DNA from: Magnaporthiopsis rhizophila
Lineage: Eukaryota; Ascomycota; Sordariomycetes; Magnaporthales; Magnaporthaceae
Direction: 5' to 3'
Length of the DNA: 64,000 nt
Assembly (NCBI GenBank): GCA_003049465.1
Contig: PYSS01000098.1
Coordinates: 1 to 64,000 of the forward strand
Shown here: piece after piece, positions 11,726 through 22,786 of the stretch
How positions within the stretch are numbered: the stretch's first letter is position 1
Layout: every line of letters begins with the position of its first letter
Program-made: the position numbers and the translations under genes
The notes under the pieces: model-generated
Database searches by the model: none
Told to the model about the DNA's origin: nothing
What the model saw: only the letters and a program-made list of their open reading frames with translations

Positions 11726-14237
11726 TTATGGCTGCCCGTTGCGATCTCCGCTTATTGGTGTCGGGGCTATCCTTCTCTTCTTGGGCTCCTTGCTGCTGCC
11801 GCCTTCCCTGTCGCTCTCGCTCATGTCTCGTTTCACGCCGCCGCTTCCAGAAGCGGTATTGCTGCCGACGACGGAGCTTGCCGGAGTCTCTGGGGGCGTC
11901 GTTATCGGGACTCCTGTGACCTTGGCCGAGTTGGTTGCCACGATGCTCGGCACGCTCCCTCCAATGAGAGTGGGGTTGTTCATCACGCTTGTGGAAGCCT
12001 GCGTCACCACCGACGATGTCGAGTTGGACCTGGCTGGCGAAGATGGCCGCACGACCATGGGTATGCCGGACGTCGCTGAGACGAAGGATGCCGTCGTCAC
12101 TGCCGGCGGCGACGGAGCTGCAAATGAGCTCGACGAGTTTCTGTGATGGTGGGGCGGCTGCGAGCCGCTGTTGGGGAAAGGCGAAGGCGGCGCAAACACC
12201 GATGTCGGCGTTGTCTGGCTCGACGGAGCCGGCGCTCCCTGTCTGAGCGAAACATCTCCAGTGTAAACCTGACCCAGTTCATTGGGTGAGAATGAGAGCG
12301 TGGAACAGAAGCCGTCAGACGACGAGATGAGAAGAGTGAGCCCATCTCTTGACCTATTAGGCAGGCCATCGAGTTAGCATCAGTTGATTCGAGCCCTTCC
12401 AGCAAGAGTAGAAGATCGACAACACGAGCGGAAGACGAGGGACACCTACCAGGCCAAGTCGGTAAAGGTGGCACAATGCAAGTTGCTGACGATACAGAGG
12501 GGAGTCTGCTGTTGCGTGTCGTATAACAGCACTGAGTCCTGGGTGGCCACAGCATAGATCATTCTGTACGGCAGAGCAAACGTCGACTTGGGGCCGTGGG
12601 TCGCCGCCGTGGTGGTGCTCGTGCTCGCTGTCGGGGTGGTCTCCAGATTGAGCGGCTTTGATGGTGTTGTGCTTGACGGATCGCTCGCCGCAGGCGGGGG
12701 AGGAGGTTCCATCACAGACGAAAGTGCCGGTGATGGCTTGGAGATGGGTTCCGGGAGTGACGGTATTGGCTCCTCGGCTGACGAAGTGTCGATCGTGATG
12801 TGTTTTGTGACTGGGGGCGACTGTCTCAACGTGTAGAATATGGGAGAGCACCTGACGGCCACCGATGGCTTTTTGTGGCCGGGCAGGTGGGCTATGGGAG
12901 GCCGGTTTATCCCGCCGCGCGAGTAGATGTAGACCGTGTTGATAACCTCGTATGATGGCTTGGAACCCTCAACCTGGTACTGAGTCTGGTATTGGCCTGC
13001 GGGGGTCAGTAAGAGGCTGCCGTCGGGAGTGAAGGTGAGCCTCCTGAAGAAGGACGTGAGCGTCTCGTTGTGGTAGAGACTGGCGTTCCTCATGCCCAGG
13101 CTGGTGCTGGGCGGGTGCGGTTTGGGCGAGGGTTCCATGGGCATCACAGCCGGGAGGGGCATGGAAGGCGCCGGAGAGACGGATCTCCTCGACGAGAAGG
13201 ATGACCTGCGGCTGTGGCTGACAACACTAGGTGGTTTCATGGGCAGAGCCATGGATGTGGGTGTGCCTGGGGCGGACGGCGCAGGCGAGCCGGTGATGGC
13301 GGGAGTAGCAAAGTCGTTGAGCGCGGCGAGCTGAGCTCGGTGCCCAAACTCAGGCGGTGCTGGGCTGTTGGATGATATTCTACGGGGAGGGAGGTCTGTC
13401 TTCATGTGGCTCGCCACCTTCGGAAACTTGTCGTCATGGCTGCTCAGCGTGTACTGGCCATCCTTTGTCTTGAGAGAGTAGATGTGGACCGAGCGGTCTG
13501 ACGATTGGGTTGCGATGAACTCGTTGAGGGGATCCCACGTCACACCCTGGACATAATGGCTGTGTTCGGCGATTTGACGGACAAGACCACCTGTGCCATC
13601 GTAGTTTAGCAGCGATCCCCAGAGGCAGGTGGGCGGCTTGTCTGGGCAGACATCTTACCAGTGGCTGCACTGTAAATCCTAGCGATATTGTCCATGCTCC
13701 CAACGATGAAGTGGGAGCTGTCGGGCGACCATGCCAGGTCGTAGATCTCGGCGCCGGACGATCGGCACATGTGCTTGGCACGCCATGTTTCCTTGTCCTC
13801 AAGGCCTTCGGAGCCAAATATGGACGGCAGATGGTTCTCGGCGGGAACCCACAGGATGATGTTCCCGTCGTCGCCGGCCGAGGCCAGAAGCTCGCCCTTG
13901 GGGGCCCAACGGACGACGTTGACTGCTTGTGTGTGTTTGGCGAGGGTGGAGAGATATTCAACCTTGCGGTTCTCCTCGTCCGCCTCTACTTTCCATATCT
14001 GCTCCGGCAAGACGACGTGAAAACATCAGCATGTGGAGTTGGCAGCGAAGCATTCCATGGCAGCACCGTCCCTGTGCAGAACACGAACTGAAAGTGGCAG
14101 GAGCTCGCAGTGCATACCCTGACATTGTTGTCACCTCCCGAGGTGGCCAGCCGGCCCTTGCCGGTGGGCTCAAAATGAGCAGAGTATATAGGGGCGGTCT
14201 GGTCATGCCAGTTGATGATCAAGGGCGTGCTCTTCAT
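11726..14237 (-). CDS. Chromatin assembly factor 1 subunit B (CAC2/p60), WD40 protein
   Basis: Four exons, 14237-14118, 13998-13659, 13590-12450 and 12353-11726, give 742 residues. The N-terminus MKSTPLIINWHDQTAPIYSA is the typical CAF-1 p60/Cac2 start. WD40 blades follow: HTQAVNVVRWAPKGELLASA, IYDLAWSPDSSHFIVGSMDN, YVQGVTWDPLNEFIATQSSD and others. A Pro/Ser-rich insert lies between blades at about residues 230-320, and the C-terminal 180 residues are low-complexity Ser/Thr/Pro with a basic patch (EPKKRRIAP) that may be a nuclear signal. The family works in the nucleus with Cac1 and Msi1 to deposit H3-H4 on newly replicated DNA. All introns are GT-AG and frame-consistent. Confidence 0.93.
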
Positions 14238-17200
14238 CGTGGCGCTTAGAGCGAGGATGGGCTATGCGGTGCGGGCGGTCGTAACCATACGAAGGCGTGT
14301 TTGTATCGACGGCCCAGAAGCGGTGGCGGGTTGGGGTGCGAGATGAGGACGATGTCGTTGTCGAGGGCGCGAGCACCATACGCGTGTAGGTCGAGTATGG
14401 ATGGGGATGGCTCCAGGAGCGGCGGCGAGGGAAGGTGATTGGCTCCGTAGGTTGGTACCTAGATGTCTCCCGAGGGTACGTAGGTAAGCTGAGCTGAGCT
14501 GAGCTTCGGATGCGGGTCGGTCCTCGACTGATGATGGTAACGGCGGATTGAGATGGAGACAAGAGACAATTGGTGGACAATGGATGGGATAATTGGGCGA
14601 TTGTACCTGGACATTAACGGTGAAGGGTAAAAAGAAGTCGGTAGAAGTGCCCGGTCAGCTGGACCACACGGCTGTTACAATCAATCTGTGCCGACAGGTG
14701 CAAGGGAGAGAGGCCCAAAACAAGGCGACACTTGCAGCCGGCACCGCTTCTGAAGCTTGACTCCATGGGCTTGTCTTGTGCGGCATGAGAATCCTGGCGG
14801 CGCGATTGGTCCAATGGGAGGTCTTGCGATGGAGAGTGGAGACATTTTTTTTTCCTCAGCCCAAATGGACGCCCTATGTTAGTGGGGTCAGGCGAGGGAT
14901 GGAGCTTCTTTTAAGCGGTCTCAGTCAGACTCGGCAGCCTCTGTTTGGCGAATCGAGCGATCTGCCCATTGCCTGGGTGGGATGCCGTCTGCAAGCAATC
15001 GTGATGGACACATGGTATCAAGCTGGGCCGCGTGTGCATCAATTCTGTCGGCAGCTGCAGCACTCATCCGAGTGGAGAAACAGCAGTGTCGATTGGCTGG
15101 CAGGAGGCAAACAGTAAAGGACTCGGCCGTGACAGTCCTGACACGGATTTCCTGGCTGTCAATGTTTCCATGTTTCCTCCCGAGACGGCAGGGTTTCCAG
15201 GAGTCCTTTCCCTTGATCGGGTTACATTGTTTCCCTAACCGCTGGAGAAGCCAAAGCAGGGCGCACTCCCTAGGTTGTGGGTGCACACCGCCCGCCGTGT
15301 ATCCCAAGGCTCTGTGATGTCAGGGCGGGCAGCCAATCACGGCACAGAGCACGGGCGCGCCAAACCCCTCGACAGGCTTGGCCTGGGCGACCCCAGAAGT
15401 GACCAAGGAGCTAGTGGTTGCAGCCAGGACGTTGTTGTAACCCAACAGATTGACACCCGATATGTGTGTAGTATTATGGACGTCTACCGGAGCCTCGGCG
15501 AGCGGAGAGAGACAGAGCGGTTCGCACAGCAGGGCAGGCAGCTTAGATACTATACGACACGCCAAATACGTGGAGGTGGTCAGACGGCCCGCAATGACCA
15601 GTCAGAACCTACAAGCCCCTAAAGCACCTTGAACATATAAGCGGCTGACTTTTGAAGGCGCACACCTTTGTCTGCCTATATCTGCTCTCATTATGCCTTG
15701 GTTTATTGTGACTCGTCTGTTTGAATCTGATCTGGTCATGTTTGGGTACGTGCTGGGTATCTACTACACAAGAACTGACTTGCCGGTACGGGAATCCGCG
15801 GAGAGCGCCCGCCAGTTGCTGGGAATGGGCGGCAACAAGAGGGCAAGCGGTGCACTGTGGTCGCCGAGGGTGAGCCAAGCGCTGACACACATGGGAATAT
15901 GAAGCCAGACTGAGCCGCAGGTTAAGCGCTATATTTCGTTTGCAGTCCGTGGCTACCGGGGCCATCCCGAGACGGATTGCAGGCATCGGCAGGCTGAGCC
16001 GTGTAGCAGCTACGCGGGCCACCAGGCACGGACCCTGACGGGCGATCTGTGTCGGTCGGAGGGTTGATTACTCCGTGGACCCACAGGGCGCTGCTTGGTA
16101 ATCAGGCTTTTTGCTATGGAATGGGTGTTGCTCCCGATCGAGAGCTCACGGGCAGATCCATATGGCAGCTTTGGAAACCAGGGAGCCTGTATTGAGGGAC
16201 ATTAGCACCTGCCTAATGCATGCACATGTGCGCACACGCCCCTCCGCCGTGTCACCGCCCACACCACACACCGCCGCCGCAACGCCAGGCAGCCAGTGAG
16301 TGGTGGTTCTGGTTCTTCATTTCGACCACTGTACGACGCAGTGGAAGACATGGAGTTGAGCACACCGGTCCACCGGCGCCACTGGGCTGGGGGCCATATC
16401 CGGCTCCCCGGCGCCGTCGTCTCACCTGTTCCACCGTCAGCACCGCCACTGGGTGGAGAGTGAACGGAAATAGGGAGATAGCTGCAAGTCCAGGCTGGTG
16501 ATGGCCGGGGAGGTGGTCAGCGCTGCTGGCCTCCTGCCGACTGGAAGCCTTCTGCCTGGACTACATACAGCAAAGTGCCTACCCTCCCTCAGCGGCTACT
16601 GCGCAAGTCATCACCCAGGATCCTGCAATGGAACCATGCGAGTTGAGGTTAATGGAGAAAAGGTCGGCGTGATGCAGGGTCTCGTCGTAGCGACTCCGAT
16701 CCCCGGCAATTTTCACAGCTCCATGGCACTCACCTCCATCTCTGCTCGCCGCATGAGTCAACGCAGCGCGGTCGGTTCTCGAGCGGGGGGCGTTAGAGCT
16801 GACGCCCCCGTCGCAAGGTGACGGAGGAGGCGACAGGAATTATTCAGAAGAATACATACGCCGGGGGTGTTGGCTGCGGAAATAACCACATCTCCAACTC
16901 CCCACATCCCAACACCGCCTGCGAGCTCGGTGGCCGAGGAGTCCAGCCTCTCGCCTTTATCTGTGTCTCTTGGCCCCGTCGCTGTCTGTTCGTCCCTTTC
17001 TTGCTTTCCCGTCCTATCCCTTCCTAGGTCTTTTTTGCTTCTTTTTTTTTCTGTTCTACTTTTCTGTTTCTCGTTCCGGTTGCCTCTTTACTGCACGAGC
17101 AGTCGTCGACGCCAGTGCAAGAGCATCTCCTGGGGCCAGGCTGCCTCCCTGGATTGTTTGGATTTGAAAGCAGGACTAAACTCCGAGCCGAGATCCGGAG

Positions 17201-17433
17201 GATTCAGCGAGCGGATAAGTAGAGACGGATTGAAGCCGTGCGAGTGGCCAATTGATACTCGTCAACCTCGAGTGGGAGGAAAAACAAGGGGAAAAAATCT
17301 TACCTTGAAACGTTTCGGCGCTGTCCCTTGCTTGCTACGATTTCGCTCTTTGACGGACAGCCATCGAGTTTTGCCTCAAGCCTGCGGTCAGACAATCGCG
17401 CCCGATCCTCACGGCAAGCCTCTGCTTGCGACC
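14238..17433. other. Divergent intergenic region (3.2 kb)
   Basis: A long stretch between the CAF-1 subunit start and the ABC transporter start. No frame on either strand resembles a known protein and I saw no tRNA boxes or clear terminal repeats. The last 570 bp (16867-17433) is in frame with the transporter, but it is pyrimidine-rich and reads as 5' leader. Confidence 0.55.
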
Positions 17434-20400
17434 ATGCGAGATGCCCATATGCTAGCGGGCGTCGCTACGGGCTTGGCGCTCATCAGCCTGAGCTCCGTCC
17501 CGGCCGTCTCACGTGTGCTGCTCCGGCTCGTCCAGCGGGGACGGCCCCAGGACTCGTACCAAGATGGCGACGGCAAGAGCACTCCCGAGGCCGTCCAGAG
17601 GTACTCCAACAAGCTGCCCAAGTTCCTCGTTCTCTTTTTCGACAGCCTCGGCTTTGCAACCTCCCTCACCGTCGCCGTTCTTGTGACTAGGGGTCTCAGC
17701 AGCGCGCAGGATCTCGGGGTCGAAAACTGGCTCAACGTTGCCGCCTGGGGCCTCTTGCTGGTCCAGGGCATCGGAATTGCCTCCACCAGGAACCCGGTTC
17801 AGGCCTACGACCTCGGCATCTACTCATTCCTGTCCTGCATCATCTTGGCCGCCAGCCTCTTCGTCCAGGCCACCGGCATTGCCGAGTACCTGGTTGCCCA
17901 CGAACCTGCAGTCTTTGCCTTCCGTGCCGTCGAGCTCGCTGCTGCTCTGGCCCTCGCCATTGCCAGCACTTCGATCCCGCGCCGGCCCGACGTCTACGAT
18001 GCCGAGGGCCGTGTCATCGACCGCATGTTCACCGTGTCTGCCTTCAGCCGCTACAACTTCAGCTGGCCGTCGGATGTGCTGTCGCTGGCCACCCGCAAGA
18101 ACAACCTGGACATGATCGACCTCGCCCGCCCCAACCAGTACACACGCGCCAAGGAGGTCTCGGCTGAATGGAAGAGCCGCGGCTACACCCATCGTCTCTG
18201 GCTGTCTGTCGCCCGGGCCCACGCGCGTGGCTTTGCCGTGCAGTGGGTGCTGACCTTTGTGACGTCGGTCCTCAACTTTGCGCCCCAATGGGTCATTCTG
18301 CAGCTGCTGCGCACCCTCGAGCACCGTGAACTCGGCCAGAACTACGGGCTGGACACCTGGGTGTGGGTCTTCTGGCTGGGCGCTGCCATCGTCGCTCAGA
18401 ACTGGGTCGAGTCGTACGTCTTCTGGCTCTCGTGGGCCGAGCTCACCATCCCAATCCGCGCCCAGCTCTCGTCCATGATCTTTGAGAAAGCCATGCGCAG
18501 GAAGGATGTCAAAGGAGACGGCAAGTCGGGCAAGAAGGACGATAAAGCTGTTGATGCGGCAGATGCGCCTGCCAAGGGGCCCAAGGAGGACGAGGACGTG
18601 GATGAGGAGGAGGCCCTCAAGAAGAGCAAGCAGAGCACCGTCAACCTGATCGGTGTTGACGCCAAGCGCGTCAGCGACTTTGCGGCTTTCCAAAACCTGT
18701 TCCCCGGCAGCCTGTTCAAGCTCGTTGTGTCGCTGGCCTTCCTGCTGAGCCTGATAGGATGGAAGCCTCTCCTGGCCGGCTTCTCGACCATGGCCGCCAT
18801 CCTGCCCCTCAACATTAGGTCGTCCAAAAAGTACGCTGCGGCCCAGGACCGGCTGATGAAGGTGCGCGACGAGAAGATGGCGGTCGTGACCGAGGCGCTG
18901 CAAGGCATCCGGCAGATCAAGTTCTCGGCCCTCGAACCGCAGTGGGAGAAGAAGGTGGACGGCGTGCGGTCCCGCGAGCTCAATGCCGTCTGGCAGGTGT
19001 TCCTGGCCGACACGGTCCTGATCGGCTGCTGGGTCACAAGCCCCGTCATGCTCTCGGCGGTGGCGCTGGCGGCATACGCATACCTGAACGGCGAGCTGAC
19101 ACCCTCGGTTGCCTTCGTGTCGATTGGCGTGTTCAAGGCTCTGGAAATGACGCTCTCGGTTGTGCCCGAACTGACGACGGACTTGCTGGACGCCTGGGTC
19201 TCGATCAACCGCATCGAGGAGTACCTCAACAGCCCCGACATCGAGAGCAATGCCAAGGAGTCGGACGACATCACGCTGGACGAGGCCTCGATCGCGTGGC
19301 CCTCGGACGAGAAGCTGGACGAGGGCGAGCGATTCGTGCTACGCAACGTCAGCCTGACGTTCCCGCGCGGCGAGCTGTCCGTCATCTCGGGCAAGACCGG
19401 TACCGGCAAGAGCTTGATGCTATCGGCCATCCTGGGAGAGGTCGACCTGCTGGCTGGCAACCTGTATCTGCCCCGGGCGCCGCCGCTGCACGAACGCCAC
19501 GACAGCAAGGCGACCAAAGCCAACTGGATCATCCCCAACTCTATCGCCTACGTGGCACAGATTCCGTGGATTGAGAACGCGAGCATCCGCGACAACGTTC
19601 TGTTTGGCCTGCCGTTCGACGAAGACCGGTATCGGACCACGATCGAGGTGTGCGCGCTCAAAAAGGACCTTGAGATGCTATCGGACGGCGAGAACACCGA
19701 GATCGGCGCCAACGGCATCAACCTCAGCGGCGGGCAGAAGTGGCGCGTCACCCTGGCGCGGGCCATGTACAGCCGGGCGGGGATATTGGTCATGGACGAC
19801 ATCTTCAGCGCCGTCGACGCGCACGTGGGCCGCCACATCTTTGAGAAGTGCCTGACGGGCGAGCTGGCCATGGGGCGCACGCGCATCCTGGTGACGCACC
19901 ACGTCGCCCTGTGCGAGCCCAAGACCAAGTTTCTGGTTGAGCTCGGCGAGGGCCGCGTGCTGAACTCAGGCCTCGTGTCGGAGCTGCAGGAGGACGGGAC
20001 GCTGGCGCAGATCAAGAGCCACGAGCAGGGCGGCGTCGACGAGCCCGAGACGGCGAGTCGAACCGCAGCCAGCACCGCCGTCAACTCTGAAGACAGCGAG
20101 GACGAGGAGCCTGTCGATGGCAACACGCTCAAGCGCGTCACGTCCAAGACGGTCGCCCGCAAGTTCGTCGAGGAGGAGGGCCGCGAGAAGGGCGCGGTCC
20201 GTCGCCAGATCTACGCCACGTACCTGCGCGACAGCGGCGGCTTTTTCTATTGGGCCCTGGCCATGGCCATCTTTGTCGCCAACCAGTCGCTGAACCTCGG
20301 CCGCTCGTGGTGGCTGCAGATCTGGACGGGTTCCGAGAGGGAGCCGGCCATGGGGGCCGGTATTAACATGAGCAGCGCCACCAGTGCCACCACCATCAAC

Positions 20401-22333
20401 GTCCTGAACGGGCTCGGCGTCTCGGCCTACGGCCACATGGGAGCCGCGTCGTCGTCCCCGGCGTATGGCTACGGCATGCACTCCCAGCACGTCGCCTTTG
20501 CCCAGCCTGCCTCGTTCGCCGCCGCCACCACCGCCGGCTCCACACCCTCGCACGAGGAGGGCCACAGCCTCAACTACTACCTGGGCATCTACGTAGCGCT
20601 TGCGCTGACGACGTCGGCCATCGGCACGTTCAAGTTCTTCTACATCTACCTCGGCTCGATCCGGGCCAGCCGGCTGCTCTTCCAGAAGATGAACTTTGCC
20701 ATCCTGCACGCGCCCCTGCGGTGGCTCGACACGGTGCCCGTGGGGCGGGTGCTCAACCGCTTCACGTCCGACTTCAACATCATCGACTCCAACCTGGCCA
20801 ACTCGGTCAGCTTCGGGGCCAACTCGTTCCTGGGCCTGTGGGTGGTCATCATCGCGGGCGTCTTCGTGTCGCCGCTCGTTGTGCTGTTCGCACTGGCGCT
20901 GCTCGTGGTGTGCGGCTACTACGCGCTGCGCTACCTCAACGGGGCGCGCCCCGTCAAGCGGCTCGAGAGCAACACCAAGTCGCCCGTGTTCGAGCAGTTC
21001 TCGTCGGCGCTGACGGGCGTGGCCACGATCCGCGGCTTCGACAAGGCGCAGGTCTACATCGAGCGCATGTACCGGCGCATCGACGACTACTCGGCCGCAA
21101 CCTGGCACCTCTGGCTCTTCAATCGCTGGATGGGCTGGCGCATGGCCCTGGTCGGCTCGCTCTTCGCCGTGTTCGTGGCCATGCTGATCCTGCTGACGCC
21201 GGGCATCGACGCGTCCCTGGCCGGGTTCGCGCTCGCCTTCTCGCTCGAATTTGCAAACTCGGTCATGTGGACGATCCGCCTGTACGCGAACGTCGAGCTC
21301 AACATGAACGCGGCCGAGCGCATCGTCGAGTACACGGAGCTGCCGACCGAGACCCAGGAGGGCGAGCGCCCGCCCGCAGCCTGGCCGACCAAGGGCCGCA
21401 TCGAGGTGTCGGACCTGGTCGTCGGCTACGCCCCGGATCTCCCGCCTGTGCTCAAGGGGCTCAGCTTCACCGTCGACGGCAGCCAGCGCGTCGGCGTCGT
21501 CGGCCGCACCGGCGCCGGCAAGTCGTCGCTCACCCTGGCGCTCTTCCGCTTCCTCGAGGCCCGCTCAGGGAGTGTGCACATTGACGGTCTTGACATTTCC
21601 AAGATCCGGCTGCACGACCTGCGGTCCCGCTTGGCCATTATCCCACAGGTGAGTTTTTTTCTTCCTTTTCTTTATGACATGGACCTAGGTAGCTTCTTGA
21701 CCCTAACACACCAACCAACCCCAGGACCCCGTCCTCTTCTCCGGCACCGTCAGGTCCAATCTCGACCCCTTTGGCAACCACACCGACGCCGCCCTGCGCG
21801 ACAGTCTACACCGCGTCCACCTCGTCTCGACCGACGGCTCAGGCCAGACGTCACCCACGGCACCAAGCCACCCGGAGCAACCGGTGGCCGTGTCATCGTC
21901 ATCAGCATCCTCGTCGTCGGCCAAGAACACAAACATGTTTGACAACCTCGACTCGCCCGTGTCCGAGGGCGGGCTCAACCTGTCGCAGGGCCAGCGCCAG
22001 CTGCTCTGCCTCGCGCGCGCCATCGTGTCCAGACCCCGCGTCATGGTGCTCGACGAGGCCACGTCGGCCGTCGACATGCACACGGACGCGCTGATCCAGC
22101 GCAGCATCCGCGAGGAGTTCACCGACGCCTCCCTCGTCGTCATCGCCCACCGCCTCAGCACCATCGCCGACTTTGACCGCATCCTCGTGCTGAACGACGG
22201 CGCCGTCGCCGAGTTTGGCACCCCGCGCGAGTTGTGGGATAAAGGTGCCGGCAATGGCGTGTTCAGGGCCATGTGCGAGGAGAGCGGCGAGAGGGACAAG
22301 CTGAGGGATATTGTCTTTGGGACGAGGAGTTGA
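17434..22333 (+). CDS. ABC transporter, ABCC (MRP/oligomycin-resistance) type
   Basis: Two exons, 17434-21648 and 21725-22333, give 1607 residues. The order is an N-terminal membrane segment (TMD0-like), TMD1, NBD1, TMD2, NBD2. NBD1 has Walker A GKTGTGKS (about residue 652), signature LSGGQ (about 763) and a Walker B ending in Asp (MDDIFSAVD), so its catalytic Glu is missing, as is usual for ABCC NBD1. NBD2 has Walker A GRTGAGKS (about 1358), a modified signature LSQGQ and an intact catalytic Glu (VLDEATSAVD). NBD2 also carries a Ser-rich insert before the signature. An acidic loop lies in TMD1 (about residues 365-400) and a Gly/Ala/Ser-rich loop in TMD2. The likely role is ATP-driven export of drugs or conjugates. 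The ATG at 17434 was chosen for its context and because the upstream in-frame stretch is not protein-like. Confidence 0.92.
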
Positions 22334-22786
22334 AGCTGCCCGCGATTAGGTGTCGTCGTCATCTAGCCCGGTGTATCATGGCTGCTATAGATGAGTGTTT
22401 TGTTTTTCATTTTATTTTTCCTCGTCATTTGCGTTGTTTACCATCTAGGTACCATTTCGTAGTATTGGTTTGCATTTGCATACATTTCCAGCCGTTCATG
22501 GCGATGTAGACGCTGGTTGCAGTATACAAACAGGCAGGTAGTTGAAAAAAGTTAAGACAGTCAAAATGGGAGTGAAAACGAGACATTAAACAACCAATTT
22601 CAACCGGTTTCGTTTTGATATGATACGTATTTTTGAACAAATCGCCCTTGTATCTTGGATAGATTGCAAAATCCATATATGCCACCCGTCATGTTCCAGC
22701 CCAGATATTTTCTCTAACTTCATAACCCATTATAAATTCATCTCATCCGCACCCCCTCACACACATACAGTCTCAAACACCCGAAA
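22334..22786. other. Convergent intergenic region
   Basis: About 450 bp of AT-rich DNA between two converging genes. It serves as 3' flank for both; nothing else was seen. Confidence 0.6.

Noticed and set aside
16867..17433. In-frame 189-codon upstream extension of the ABC transporter
   Set aside because: Pyrimidine-rich leader sequence with no similarity to ABCC N-termini; the ATG at 17434 fits the family start.
19966..21108. 380-codon antisense open frame in the ABC transporter
   Set aside because: Composition-driven antisense frame (His/Asp/Val/Arg-rich) opposite a well-supported gene.
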